Shown: positions 8,035 through 15,461 of the stretch, piece by piece
Numbering within the stretch: position 1 is the stretch's first letter
How the letters are laid out: each line of letters begins with the position of its first letter
Assembly (NCBI GenBank): GCA_944326225.1
Contig: CALVDI010000013.1
Span: forward strand, 1-45,341
Length of the DNA stretch: 45,341 bases
Direction: 5' to 3'
DNA from: an uncultured Bacteroidales bacterium
GTDB lineage: Bacteria; Bacteroidota; Bacteroidia; Bacteroidales; UBA932
Program-made: the position numbers and the translations under genes
The notes under the pieces: model-generated
The model's input: the letters and a program-made list of their open reading frames with translations, nothing else
Told to the model about the DNA's origin: nothing
Databases searched by the model: none

Positions 8035-9084
8035 TTACAGGGCATATCGGATCATTACAGGTGTTCCGTCGGTTGCGTACTGTAAAGTGAAAAGTTCGTT
8101 TCCGTCTTCAGACAGAGAGAGGCTGTAAGTTGTGGCTTTGCCCAGGTGTCTGCATGAGAGCGGATTTCCGTTCCAGTCCAGCTGAAGTATATACAGGTTG
8201 TCTCCGTTACTCAGGGCAGCTGTCAGGCGGTCACCCCCGGCTATGCCGGCAAGATATGCTTTCTGATGATTCTGTGTGACTGCAACCAGGCCGGAGATCT
8301 GTCCGAAAGTATTTCTGATATCGGTTGGGCCGGTAATCTCATATAGCTTTTCCAAAGTTTTCCAACTGTAGATTTCTATGATGTCATCGTACTTGTGGAG
8401 AAATACCAGCCTGTCATTTTCCGGGGATGCAAGCACGGTCCCTTGTGCTACATTTGAGGTCATAAACTCATGGATTCCCGGGTCCGGGAAGTTCCCGGTA
8501 CAGTCTGACACGATAAATCTGCGTTCGTCCTTATTGTCAATTGTACCGTCAGGGGATTTGAAACAGAATGGATTCAGGCAAAGAAGCGCATTCCCGTAAG
8601 GGATAATTGCTGACGGGGCGAACATCTCCGGCAGGTGTAGTCTCCGTATGTCAGGACGGCTCTTTGTACCTGATGCGGCAGAATCCATGTCGATAAGTGC
8701 CATCTGCTGCCTGATCAGATCAAGGACGATAAGTGTGTCTCTGTAGATTCTTGGAAATCCGGATAAGAACCTGTCTCCGTCAGCCCCGTACTCAATCAGG
8801 CTGTCAACAGTCGCTCCCGTGTTGATGTCCAGAACTTTCACAAGCATCTTCTCATGCTGTGAAACGGTTATTATGCGGCCGTTTCTGTAGTATGCGGCCA
8901 TTACAGTTTTGGGCAGTCTGAAAACAGTATCCCCATTCAGAGTGGCGGTGCTGTCCAGTATGTGTTGGGGGAGTGTTGAAGTGACGTCGCCTCTGCTGCT
9001 GCAACCGTGTACGCACAGTATAAAAAAGATGACAAGAAAGATAGCCCTGGATTGCAGCAGGAGCGGGAATGTCGTATTGTTCAT
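8035..9084 (-). CDS. BF3164/TolB-like propeller lipoprotein
   Basis: A 349-residue lipoprotein with signal peptide and lipobox VHGC (Cys28). The rest is built of recurring beta-sheet blades (KMLVKVLDINTGATVDSLI, RQQMALIDMD, DIIEIYSWKTLEKLYEI, LYILQLDWNGNPL, YSLSLSEDGNELFTL), consistent with a six-bladed propeller of the TolB-like/BF3164 lipoprotein family found in Bacteroidales. The residues after Cys28 (SSRGD) are not strongly acidic, unlike most other lipoproteins in this window, so it may stay periplasmic. It lies 3 nt after the GLPGLI gene and 5 nt before the barrel gene, so the three products very probably act together. The function is not known. Confidence 0.7.
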   Translation of the reverse strand: MNNTTFPLLLQSRAIFLVIFFILCVHGCSSRGDVTSTLPQHILDSTATLNGDTVFRLPKTVMAAYYRNGRIITVSQHEKMLVKVLDINTGATVDSLIEYGADGDRFLSGFPRIYRDTLIVLDLIRQQMALIDMDSAASGTKSRPDIRRLHLPEMFAPSAIIPYGNALLCLNPFCFKSPDGTIDNKDERRFIVSDCTGNFPDPGIHEFMTSNVAQGTVLASPENDRLVFLHKYDDIIEIYSWKTLEKLYEITGPTDIRNTFGQISGLVAVTQNHQKAYLAGIAGGDRLTAALSNGDNLYILQLDWNGNPLSCRHLGKATTYSLSLSEDGNELFTLQYATDGTPVMIRYAL

Positions 9085-9087
9085 GTG

Positions 9088-9972
9088 TTATTCTGTTTCT
9101 AAGAAGTTATACCTCATAATAAAATTCATAACCTTTAAGGTAAGGGCTTTCCATGCACTGTTTCCCATATATAGAGAATTGGCTGCAGTGGGGTGTTCGA
9201 TGAGCAGACGCTGAGCCTGCTCGAATTTTCTACGGTTCGTTTTAAGATAATCTTTATCCGGCATATAGATTCTGCATCCGGTGCGGTATATGCTATGTGC
9301 TGTGAATCTGTATTCATTCCTGCTGTCATAGACCTCCAGTATCAATCCCGGCAGTCCTGAGAATTTCCACGGTCCGGACATTGACGGAATCTCCGGAGTG
9401 TACCAGGCGGTGTAGTCCCTCCCTCTGAACGAGCATACAGCTTGGAAACATGTTATGCCGAGCAACTCCTTGGTGCTGTCACGTAAAGTCCAGTCAATCT
9501 TGGGCATGTCTTCTTCATAAAGGAGATACTGTGTGAGAATCCGGCCTGAGACAGTCAGCTTCCCGGCTGGGTAATTCTGATAGAATGTCTCAAAAAAAGT
9601 GAGTGGATACGAGATGTTCTCATACAGCAGCCGGACGGCTTCTGCGGACGGCCCTACTTGCAGAAGGGAGTCTGCCATGAAGTATTGGCGGTTGTAGAAC
9701 TTGCTGATTTTTCTGCCAAGTTCCAGAGTGGACATTTCCTGCACACGGGTATTCTCAATGGTGTCTACCACGAAATTCTTCAGATAGTTTATCCGCAGAA
9801 GGACAGTGTCCAGCAATATAGGGTTCTTGTTCTCCACATCATAGAAATAGGAGTATTCCTCACCGTTGGAATTGTTGCCGGCAATAACGGTTTGTTGGGC
9901 ATATGCGGCAATACTCACAGTTGAAAAAGCCATGAGTATTGCCGCCATGAACCGTAAGAGAATCCGCCTCAT
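9088..9972 (-). CDS. GLPGLI family protein
   Basis: A 294-residue exported protein. The signal peptide ends AYA|QQ near residue 25. The family signature is explicit: WYTPEIPSMSGPWKFSGLPG at about 190-209, with GLPGLI at 206-211. A Cys pair (175 and 180) just before it could form a disulfide. GLPGLI proteins are abundant in Bacteroidota and usually sit beside TonB-receptor-like genes; no biochemical activity is established. Here it is the second gene of the operon, 3 nt from each neighbour. The start MRRILLRFMAAILMAF gives a well-formed signal peptide. Confidence 0.9.
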   Translation of the reverse strand: MRRILLRFMAAILMAFSTVSIAAYAQQTVIAGNNSNGEEYSYFYDVENKNPILLDTVLLRINYLKNFVVDTIENTRVQEMSTLELGRKISKFYNRQYFMADSLLQVGPSAEAVRLLYENISYPLTFFETFYQNYPAGKLTVSGRILTQYLLYEEDMPKIDWTLRDSTKELLGITCFQAVCSFRGRDYTAWYTPEIPSMSGPWKFSGLPGLILEVYDSRNEYRFTAHSIYRTGCRIYMPDKDYLKTNRRKFEQAQRLLIEHPTAANSLYMGNSAWKALTLKVMNFIMRYNFLETE

Positions 9973-9975
9973 TTC

Positions 9976-10269
9976 CTATGGATTGAGACTTGGATTATTG
10001 TCAAACTCAGGCTCCTGCTCCGAAAGAATCAGCTCCCCATGGCATATGAATAATGTCCCTGAAACAAATGTTGATGCGCATGGATCAACACCCTCGTTGT
10101 CGCATTCATAGGTTTTTATTTCCCCGTTCTCATCAATTTTGTAGACATAGCAGGTCTGGGCATCCGCACCGATGTTACAGAAAGCATATGCTGCAATCAT
10201 AATGGCAATGGCAGACAAGTTCCGCAGAGCAGATTCCAGCCGGTTGATGTAGGTGTGATCTTTTTTCAT
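9976..10269 (-). CDS. Small secreted Cys-rich peptide heading the GLPGLI operon (NVEALA-like?)
   Basis: A 97-residue protein. An unusually long charged N-region (about 16 residues) precedes a hydrophobic core and a probable cleavage site in NIGADA|QTC. The predicted mature part is about 60 residues, acidic, with four Cys (40, 56, 64, 76) spaced for two disulfides. The NIGADA segment at the presumed cleavage site is reminiscent of the NVEALA motif of small Bacteroidales peptides that occur beside BF3164-type lipoproteins, but the match is degenerate. As the first gene of a tightly packed operon it could be the cargo or ligand of the downstream barrel system. A promoter with near-consensus boxes precedes it. 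Confidence 0.65.
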   Translation of the reverse strand: MKKDHTYINRLESALRNLSAIAIMIAAYAFCNIGADAQTCYVYKIDENGEIKTYECDNEGVDPCASTFVSGTLFICHGELILSEQEPEFDNNPSLNP

Positions 10270-10291
10270 GGTATTGTGAGTTAAATTTTTC

Positions 10292-10322
10292 GCAAGTTAA
10301 AGATTTTTTTTAATGTAACAAG
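10292..10322 (-). promoter_or_regulatory. Promoter of the peptide/GLPGLI operon
   Basis: On the minus strand a near-consensus -33 CTTG (10319-10322) is spaced exactly 19 nt from TAACTTGC (10292-10299), a 6-of-8 match to TAnnTTTG allowing the free positions. The leader would be about 20 nt. An A-tract lies in the spacer. The divergent methyltransferase promoter is about 50 nt away. Confidence 0.5.
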
Positions 10323-10350
10323 CAGAATTAGGAATTTGGCCGGAGTGTAT

Positions 10351-10358
10351 TATCTTTG
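10351..10358 (+). promoter_or_regulatory. -7 element (TATCTTTG) four nt from the methyltransferase ATG
   Basis: An exact TAnnTTTG match ending 4 nt before the ATG. Since Bacteroidota transcription starts only a few nt downstream of this element, the mRNA would begin at or next to the start codon (leaderless). No matching -33 box is visible. Confidence 0.6.
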
Positions 10359-10362
10359 GGGC

Positions 10363-11313
10363 ATGAATATAGAGAGACCATCTGAGAGCTGGGGCGATTA
10401 CCGGCTGATAGACTCCGGCGGATTTGAGAAGCTGGAGCGTTTCGGACAATATACGATGATACGGCCTGAGCCGAAGGCTCTTTGGGACAAGGCTCTGCCT
10501 GCCGCCGAATGGAAGCGGAGGGCGCAGACGGCCTTTACTCCGGGGGCCGGCTTCTCCAAGGCGGGGAAGGAGGACAGCGGGGTATGGAACATGCTCGGGC
10601 GGATGCAGGAACAGTGGAACATCGCCTACAGGCTGCCTTCGGCTGAGGATGTCCTGCAGGAGTGCGGCGGAGCGGAACTGCACCTGCGTCTGGGCCTTAC
10701 AGCCTTCAAGCATGTCGGTGTGTTCCCGGAGCAGGCTCCGAACTGGGACTTCATCTACCGGCAGGTGGCCCGTCTGCGTGCCAACAATATAAAAAGAGGT
10801 GTCGCTCAGCCGCCTCGGGTACTCAACCTCTTTGCCTATACAGGAGCAGCATCCCTGGCGGCAAGGGCGGCAGGCGCCGACGTCACCCACCTCGACTCAG
10901 TCCGTCAGGTGGTCACCTGGGCCAGACACAATATGGAGATATCTTCCCTCGACGGTATCCGCTGGACGATAGACGACGCCCTCAAGTACGTCACCCGTCA
11001 GGTCCGCCGAGGAGCAACTTTTGACGGCATCATCCTCGATCCTCCGGCGTATGGCCGTGGTCCTGACGGAGAACGCTGGAAACTGGACGAGTGCCTCAAC
11101 GACATACTGAAGGGCTGCGCCCGGATCCTGGCTCCGATGAACAGTTTCCTGGTGCTGAACCTTTATTCCAACGGCTATTCGGCCATGCTTGCGGATACCC
11201 TCGTGGCCTGCGCATTCGGGCCTGCCGGCCGCCGCACCTCCGGTGAACTGGTTCTGAAGGATGATTCCGGCCGTATCCTGCCCCTGAGCGTCTATACCCG
11301 TCTGGAACGTTAA
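10363..11313 (+). CDS. Class I SAM-dependent (rRNA-type) methyltransferase
   Basis: A 316-residue cytoplasmic protein. The start is set at the ATG giving MNIERPSESWGDYRLID, since the family begins with a WxDYxLIDxGxxEKLERxG block; an upstream TTG would lie inside the promoter. The Rossmann methyltransferase core shows the SAM loop NLFAYTGAASLAA, the second strand VTHLDSV, and the catalytic-type motif LDPPAYGRG, as in RlmI-like RNA methyltransferases, though without an N-terminal PUA domain. It probably methylates rRNA; the target base is unknown. The sialidase gene follows after 14 nt, so read-through is likely even though the functions seem unrelated. Confidence 0.8.
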   Translation: MNIERPSESWGDYRLIDSGGFEKLERFGQYTMIRPEPKALWDKALPAAEWKRRAQTAFTPGAGFSKAGKEDSGVWNMLGRMQEQWNIAYRLPSAEDVLQECGGAELHLRLGLTAFKHVGVFPEQAPNWDFIYRQVARLRANNIKRGVAQPPRVLNLFAYTGAASLAARAAGADVTHLDSVRQVVTWARHNMEISSLDGIRWTIDDALKYVTRQVRRGATFDGIILDPPAYGRGPDGERWKLDECLNDILKGCARILAPMNSFLVLNLYSNGYSAMLADTLVACAFGPAGRRTSGELVLKDDSGRILPLSVYTRLER

Positions 11314-11327
11314 ACACATTGGACATT

Positions 11328-12458
11328 ATGAGAAAAATACTTGTCGCCATAATCCTGCTGCTATCCTGTATGCGAGTGGCGCAGGCCGAGAAAGTGAGCC
11401 GGGAACAGGCAGAGGAAACAGCCGCCGCGTCCTTCCGTCAGAAGCTGTTCTCTGTGGATGCTCAGGATACTTCCAGGGCGGTTTCCTGCTACCGCATACC
11501 GGCAATCACCACAGCTCCGGACGGCAGTCTGATAGCGGCGATAGACGAGCGGGTGCCTTCATGCGGAGACCTGAAATGGAGCCGGGATATCAACATCGTC
11601 GTCCGCCGCAGTACCGACGGGGGCCGGACATGGGGCCGGGTAGAGAGGGTGGCGGACTTCCCGGACGGGCAGTCGGCCTCGGATCCATCGCTGATTTCCG
11701 ACACTGTCAGCGGCACAGTGTTCCTTTTCTACAATTTCATGGACCATGACAGAGCTAAGGGCGAATATTTCTTCCATGTCATGCGCAGTGAGGACAACGG
11801 TCTGACATGGTCCGGGCCGGAGGACATTACTGCCCAGGTGGCTCCGGAAGAGTGGAGGGGAGACTTCAAGTTCCTGACCTCGGGGCAGGGTACAGTCACC
11901 CGCGACGGCCGGCTTCTGCATACGATGGTCAATCTCCAGAAGGGCCTGCATCTGATAGAAAGTACCGACGGCGGCCTTACATGGCATCTGCTGCCGACAG
12001 CCATTGTCCCGGCAGATGAGTCCAAGGTCATAGAACTGCCCGACGGCCGCTGGATGATCAACAGCCGGGTCAACGAAGGCGGTATGCGTTACATCCATAT
12101 CTCGGAGGACAAAGGACGCACCTGGGCATCCGCGCCTGCCCCCGAACTGCCGGATCCGGGCTGCAACGGGGCCATTGTCCATTATCCATACTTCGGAGGA
12201 GATGACGGTTGCCTGCTCTTTGTCAACGCGGCGGATTCACAGTATCGCCGTAATCTTACTCTGCGTTATAGTCTGGACTGCGGACGGACATGGAGTCAGG
12301 GGCTGGAAGTCTATGGCGGGGACTGCGGATATTCGGATATTACCGTCCTGCCTTCGGGTGACATTGCCGTATTTTATGAACGTGACGGGTATACAATAAA
12401 TGAGATTGCTGTTATTTCGGCGGGCCGATGGGATAAAATGATTTTGAAAACAGATTGA
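11328..12458 (+). CDS. Secreted GH33 sialidase with C10-peptidase-like leader
   Basis: A 376-residue exo-alpha-sialidase that should release terminal sialic acids from host glycans. The ATG at MRKILV is preferred over an upstream TTG. The leader has a possible lipobox (LLSC, Cys14) and a possible signal peptidase I site (AQA|E). The RIP motif is YRIPAI (Arg56). Five Asp-boxes of the SxDxGxTW type occur (from residues 95, 154, 212, 259, 315). Catalytic candidates are Asp81, Glu231 and Tyr335 with Arg247 and Arg313, assigned by pattern. Residues about 20-37 (AEKVSREQAEETAAASFR) match the start of the propeptide of the neighbouring C10 peptidase and are not part of a normal sialidase. It probably acts with that peptidase on mucin-like substrates. 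Confidence 0.9.
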   Translation: MRKILVAIILLLSCMRVAQAEKVSREQAEETAAASFRQKLFSVDAQDTSRAVSCYRIPAITTAPDGSLIAAIDERVPSCGDLKWSRDINIVVRRSTDGGRTWGRVERVADFPDGQSASDPSLISDTVSGTVFLFYNFMDHDRAKGEYFFHVMRSEDNGLTWSGPEDITAQVAPEEWRGDFKFLTSGQGTVTRDGRLLHTMVNLQKGLHLIESTDGGLTWHLLPTAIVPADESKVIELPDGRWMINSRVNEGGMRYIHISEDKGRTWASAPAPELPDPGCNGAIVHYPYFGGDDGCLLFVNAADSQYRRNLTLRYSLDCGRTWSQGLEVYGGDCGYSDITVLPSGDIAVFYERDGYTINEIAVISAGRWDKMILKTD

Positions 12459-12478
12459 GTATGATCTTGGAAGAGTTT

Positions 12479-12507
12479 TTTGGGGAATAGTGGATTTTGT
12501 AAATTTG
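12479..12507 (+). promoter_or_regulatory. Promoter of the C10 peptidase gene (TTTG, TAAATTTG)
   Basis: TAAATTTG (12500-12507) is an exact -7 match, with TTTG (12479-12482) 17 nt upstream, slightly shorter than usual. The leader to the chosen ATG is about 35-40 nt. This gives the peptidase/BACON pair its own promoter despite lying close behind the sialidase. Confidence 0.6.
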
Positions 12508-12548
12508 TAGCTGGATAATTGATGAAATATAAAACCAAACTATTTGAT

Positions 12549-13961
12549 ATGAAAAAGGTATTTTTGATCCTAGTTATGGTGTTGTCATGTATGTTGACGA
12601 CACATGCGGAGAATGTAACAGGTGAGCGGGCAGCGGAGACGGCTTCTGCATTTTTCCGATCGGCCCAGGCAAAAGGTATGAAAATGGCTTCCGCCGTTTC
12701 TTTGAAAATGGTAATGAGCAGCAGCTCTTTTTCAGGCAGTCAGTCTTCCGATGTTCCTGCGTTTTATGTTTTTAATAATATTTCAGGCCCGGGATTTGTT
12801 ATCATAGCAGGTGATGATGCGGTGAAGCCGGTATTGGGATATTCGTTTGAGAACAATTTTCCGGAAGGGAGGACTCTTCCTCCGAATCTGAGCGCATGGC
12901 TGGAGGGAACGGTCAGAGGTATTGATGCGGTCAGAAATAGCGGAGTTAGGCCTGTGAAGTCGGCTACTGAGGCTTGGGAAGCCGCCGCTCCCGGTACGCC
13001 GGTGAGGAAATTGGAGACAGCTAAGTGGAATCAGGACGATCCTTATTACCGGCTTTGTCCTGAAATGTTCGGAACTCTCAGCCTCACGGGTTGTACGGCT
13101 ACTGCTCTTGCGATAGTGATGCGCTACCACAAATGGCCGAAGAGAGGTACTGGTGAGCTGCCCGGATATTATACATATTCGTATCGTTTCTGGGTAGATG
13201 GTGTTAAACTCGGCCATATTTATGATTGGGACAATATGCCTTTGCGTTACTACGATGACTATGGCAACCCGACTTTTACAGACGCAGAGGCTGAAGCGGT
13301 TGCTGTTCTGATGCGGGATTGTGGCATACTTATGGAGTCGGATTACTCACCCTGGGGGACAGGAGCTATGACGGATGATATTCCCGGACCGCTGGTTGAG
13401 AACATGGGATATGATCCGGGATTGCAGTATGTGTTTAAGGAAGATTATGGGTCTGCTGAGTGGATAGCATTGATGAAGAATGAGATAGATAATAATCGAC
13501 CGATACTTTATGGAGGATATACAAGAGACTGGGCCGGCCATTCGTTTGTTTTTGACGGTTACGACTCGGAAGATTATTTCAGTGTTAACTGGGGTTGGGG
13601 AGGCATGTCTGACGGGTATTTTGACATAGATATACTGGATCCATACGAGCAGGGTCTCGGAGGGGCTGACGAGGGATTCAGTGTGGCACAGGATGCAATA
13701 ATCGGAATAAGACCTTATATGCAGGCATCGCTGGATGAGAGTACTTCAATAACATACAATAAGTCGGAGGACAGGCTTACGGTGACAACTTTGGCAGGTG
13801 CCGGAGTAACCCTTTTCAATGAAAGCGGATCTGTGGTTGATGCTTTACGGGCAGAGTCCGGAGAGGCTGTTTTCTATCTGTCTGAATATAAAGGACAGCG
13901 TATATATGTACTGCAAGTAGAAAATGATGGTGAGTTTGTTGAAGTGAAACTGGAATTCTGA
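12549..13961 (+). CDS. C10 family cysteine peptidase (streptopain/interpain-like) with Spi-type propeptide
   Basis: A 470-residue secreted zymogen-type cysteine protease. The start MKKVFLILVM is chosen because a signal peptide follows immediately (LSC at 12-14, or THA|E near 20); an ATG 30 nt upstream would add ten polar residues. The propeptide with inhibitor-like Spi fold spans about 22-125 (TGERAAETASAFF, GPGFVIIAGDD, PVLGYSFENNF). The catalytic Cys is C182 in LTGCTATALAIVMRYHKWP. The catalytic His is H331 in AGHSFVFDGYD, followed by the family's NWGWGG motif. The last 75 residues form a beta-rich C-terminal module. B. fragilis and P. intermedia homologues degrade host proteins. Base composition is more AT-rich than the flanking housekeeping genes, suggesting accessory DNA. 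Confidence 0.93.
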   Translation: MKKVFLILVMVLSCMLTTHAENVTGERAAETASAFFRSAQAKGMKMASAVSLKMVMSSSSFSGSQSSDVPAFYVFNNISGPGFVIIAGDDAVKPVLGYSFENNFPEGRTLPPNLSAWLEGTVRGIDAVRNSGVRPVKSATEAWEAAAPGTPVRKLETAKWNQDDPYYRLCPEMFGTLSLTGCTATALAIVMRYHKWPKRGTGELPGYYTYSYRFWVDGVKLGHIYDWDNMPLRYYDDYGNPTFTDAEAEAVAVLMRDCGILMESDYSPWGTGAMTDDIPGPLVENMGYDPGLQYVFKEDYGSAEWIALMKNEIDNNRPILYGGYTRDWAGHSFVFDGYDSEDYFSVNWGWGGMSDGYFDIDILDPYEQGLGGADEGFSVAQDAIIGIRPYMQASLDESTSITYNKSEDRLTVTTLAGAGVTLFNESGSVVDALRAESGEAVFYLSEYKGQRIYVLQVENDGEFVEVKLEF

Positions 13962-13984
13962 TTGTTAAATATAAAATAAAAAAG

Positions 13985-15394
13985 ATGAGAGCAATATATA
14001 AAATAGTCATAGCGGTCGTGGCAGTGACGGCATTCTGGTCGTGCCGAAACAATGAAAATGACAGTCTGCAGTTGACCCCTGAGATATCTGTAGTGGGTGA
14101 TACAATAATGGAAGCAGGCTCCTGCAATTTGGTTTTCAAGCTTGTCTCCAATGTGCCATGGACGGCTAATGTGGATCAGGGATGGTGCGATGTCTCCCCC
14201 TCTGAGGGTGATGCCGGAGAAATAGATCTGTACGTAATGGCGGATGCAAATGAGAGAAATGAGGAACGTAATGCGGCTTTGACGATCCGATCCGGTTCTG
14301 TTAGGAAACGTATAATGCTGATTCAGAAGTTTGAGGAATCGATGACATTGTCTTCGAACCGCTTTGAAATTCCGCAGGAAGGAGGAAGTGTTGAAATTCG
14401 TGTGAGACATAACGTGGGGGTGGAGTGTGAGGTGGAAGGCGATGCCGCTGCATGGATAATGCCGGTTGCGACTAAGGCCATGGAAACAAGCGTGCTCCAG
14501 TTTGATGTCATAGAGAATGAAACAATGGATAAACGGGAGGGCCGAATAAAGATATCTGCAGGAGATTTGACCGAGACAGTCTTTGTGTATCAGAGCGGAA
14601 CAGAACCCGAAATAGTGCTTACGCAGAATGAATATGTAGTATCCGCAGAAGGGGAGGATATAGAGGTGCAGATAAAAAGCAATGTGTCGTATCGTATTGA
14701 ACTTAGTGACTCTTGGCTGTCAGCACCTGCCGGCTCTTCTACATACTCTCAGGTGATAAGAGTGTCTGCCAATACCTCAGGAGGAACCCGTACAGGAGTG
14801 GCGACATTTGTAAGTGATGACTATAGAGTGAAGGATTTTGTGATAATTAAACAATTACAGAAAGGAGCCATTGTTCTGGTGGATGATTCCTACACTGTTT
14901 CCAACGAAGGAGGTGTGCTCGAGTTCCCGTTGCTTGCCAATGTGGATTTTGAAGTGGTGATACCAGACGAATGTGATTGGATTACTCAGATACCGGCATC
15001 GTCTACTGCCGGTAATATGGAAGTGGTGCGTCTGGCATTCAGAGTTGATGCCTACGGCGGAGGTGCTCCTAGAAGTGCTGAAATACAGTTTGTCGGTCAG
15101 GATGTGACTCAAAGTGTCGTTGTAACGCAGACGGGTGATCCGGAGCGGCAGTTTGTTTATATTACGCACAGCAGTGAATCGTTCGCGACGCCTATTTTGT
15201 CAGGAGAAAGTATAATCGATGCGTTCATTGACTGGGGGGATGGTACGCGGGAAGATTATGTTTCCGTTGCTGAACAAGAACATACCTACAGTGATGGCGG
15301 ACAGTATGTAATAACAGTCGAATCTACCGGTGCAGAAGAAATAACTCTCAGAAGCATCAAGAATGTCTCAAAGGTGTCTTATACATATTTCTAG
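13985..15394 (+). CDS. BACON-repeat lipoprotein with C-terminal PKD-like domain
   Basis: A 469-residue probable lipoprotein: short leader ending WSC (Cys20), then NNEND, acidic enough for surface export. It has about four tandem BACON-type beta-sandwich units (each around 85-95 residues, with NVPWTANVDQGWCDVSP, NVSYRIELSDSWLS and NVDFEVVIPDECDWI as the repeated core). The final part contains FIDWGDGTREDY and HTYSDGGQYVITV, typical of PKD domains. BACON modules are thought to bind glycans or mucin, or to act as spacers. It follows the C10 peptidase by 23 nt with matching AT-rich composition, so it is probably an operon partner that anchors or targets proteolysis; B. fragilis-type C10 operons instead carry Spi-like inhibitors here. 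Confidence 0.8.
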   Translation: MRAIYKIVIAVVAVTAFWSCRNNENDSLQLTPEISVVGDTIMEAGSCNLVFKLVSNVPWTANVDQGWCDVSPSEGDAGEIDLYVMADANERNEERNAALTIRSGSVRKRIMLIQKFEESMTLSSNRFEIPQEGGSVEIRVRHNVGVECEVEGDAAAWIMPVATKAMETSVLQFDVIENETMDKREGRIKISAGDLTETVFVYQSGTEPEIVLTQNEYVVSAEGEDIEVQIKSNVSYRIELSDSWLSAPAGSSTYSQVIRVSANTSGGTRTGVATFVSDDYRVKDFVIIKQLQKGAIVLVDDSYTVSNEGGVLEFPLLANVDFEVVIPDECDWITQIPASSTAGNMEVVRLAFRVDAYGGGAPRSAEIQFVGQDVTQSVVVTQTGDPERQFVYITHSSESFATPILSGESIIDAFIDWGDGTREDYVSVAEQEHTYSDGGQYVITVESTGAEEITLRSIKNVSKVSYTYF

Positions 15395-15414
15395 TAACTT
15401 CTGGATATTTTAAG

Positions 15415-15422
15415 TATATTTG
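15415..15422 (+). promoter_or_regulatory. -7 promoter element (TATATTTG) of lgt
   Basis: An exact TAnnTTTG match 39 nt before the lgt ATG, placed after the AT-rich end of the BACON gene. No clear -33 box is visible. It likely drives lgt-trxB-cyuA. Confidence 0.5.
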
Positions 15423-15461
15423 CTTGATTATTTGAACACGTAAATGTAATAAATAATTTAT

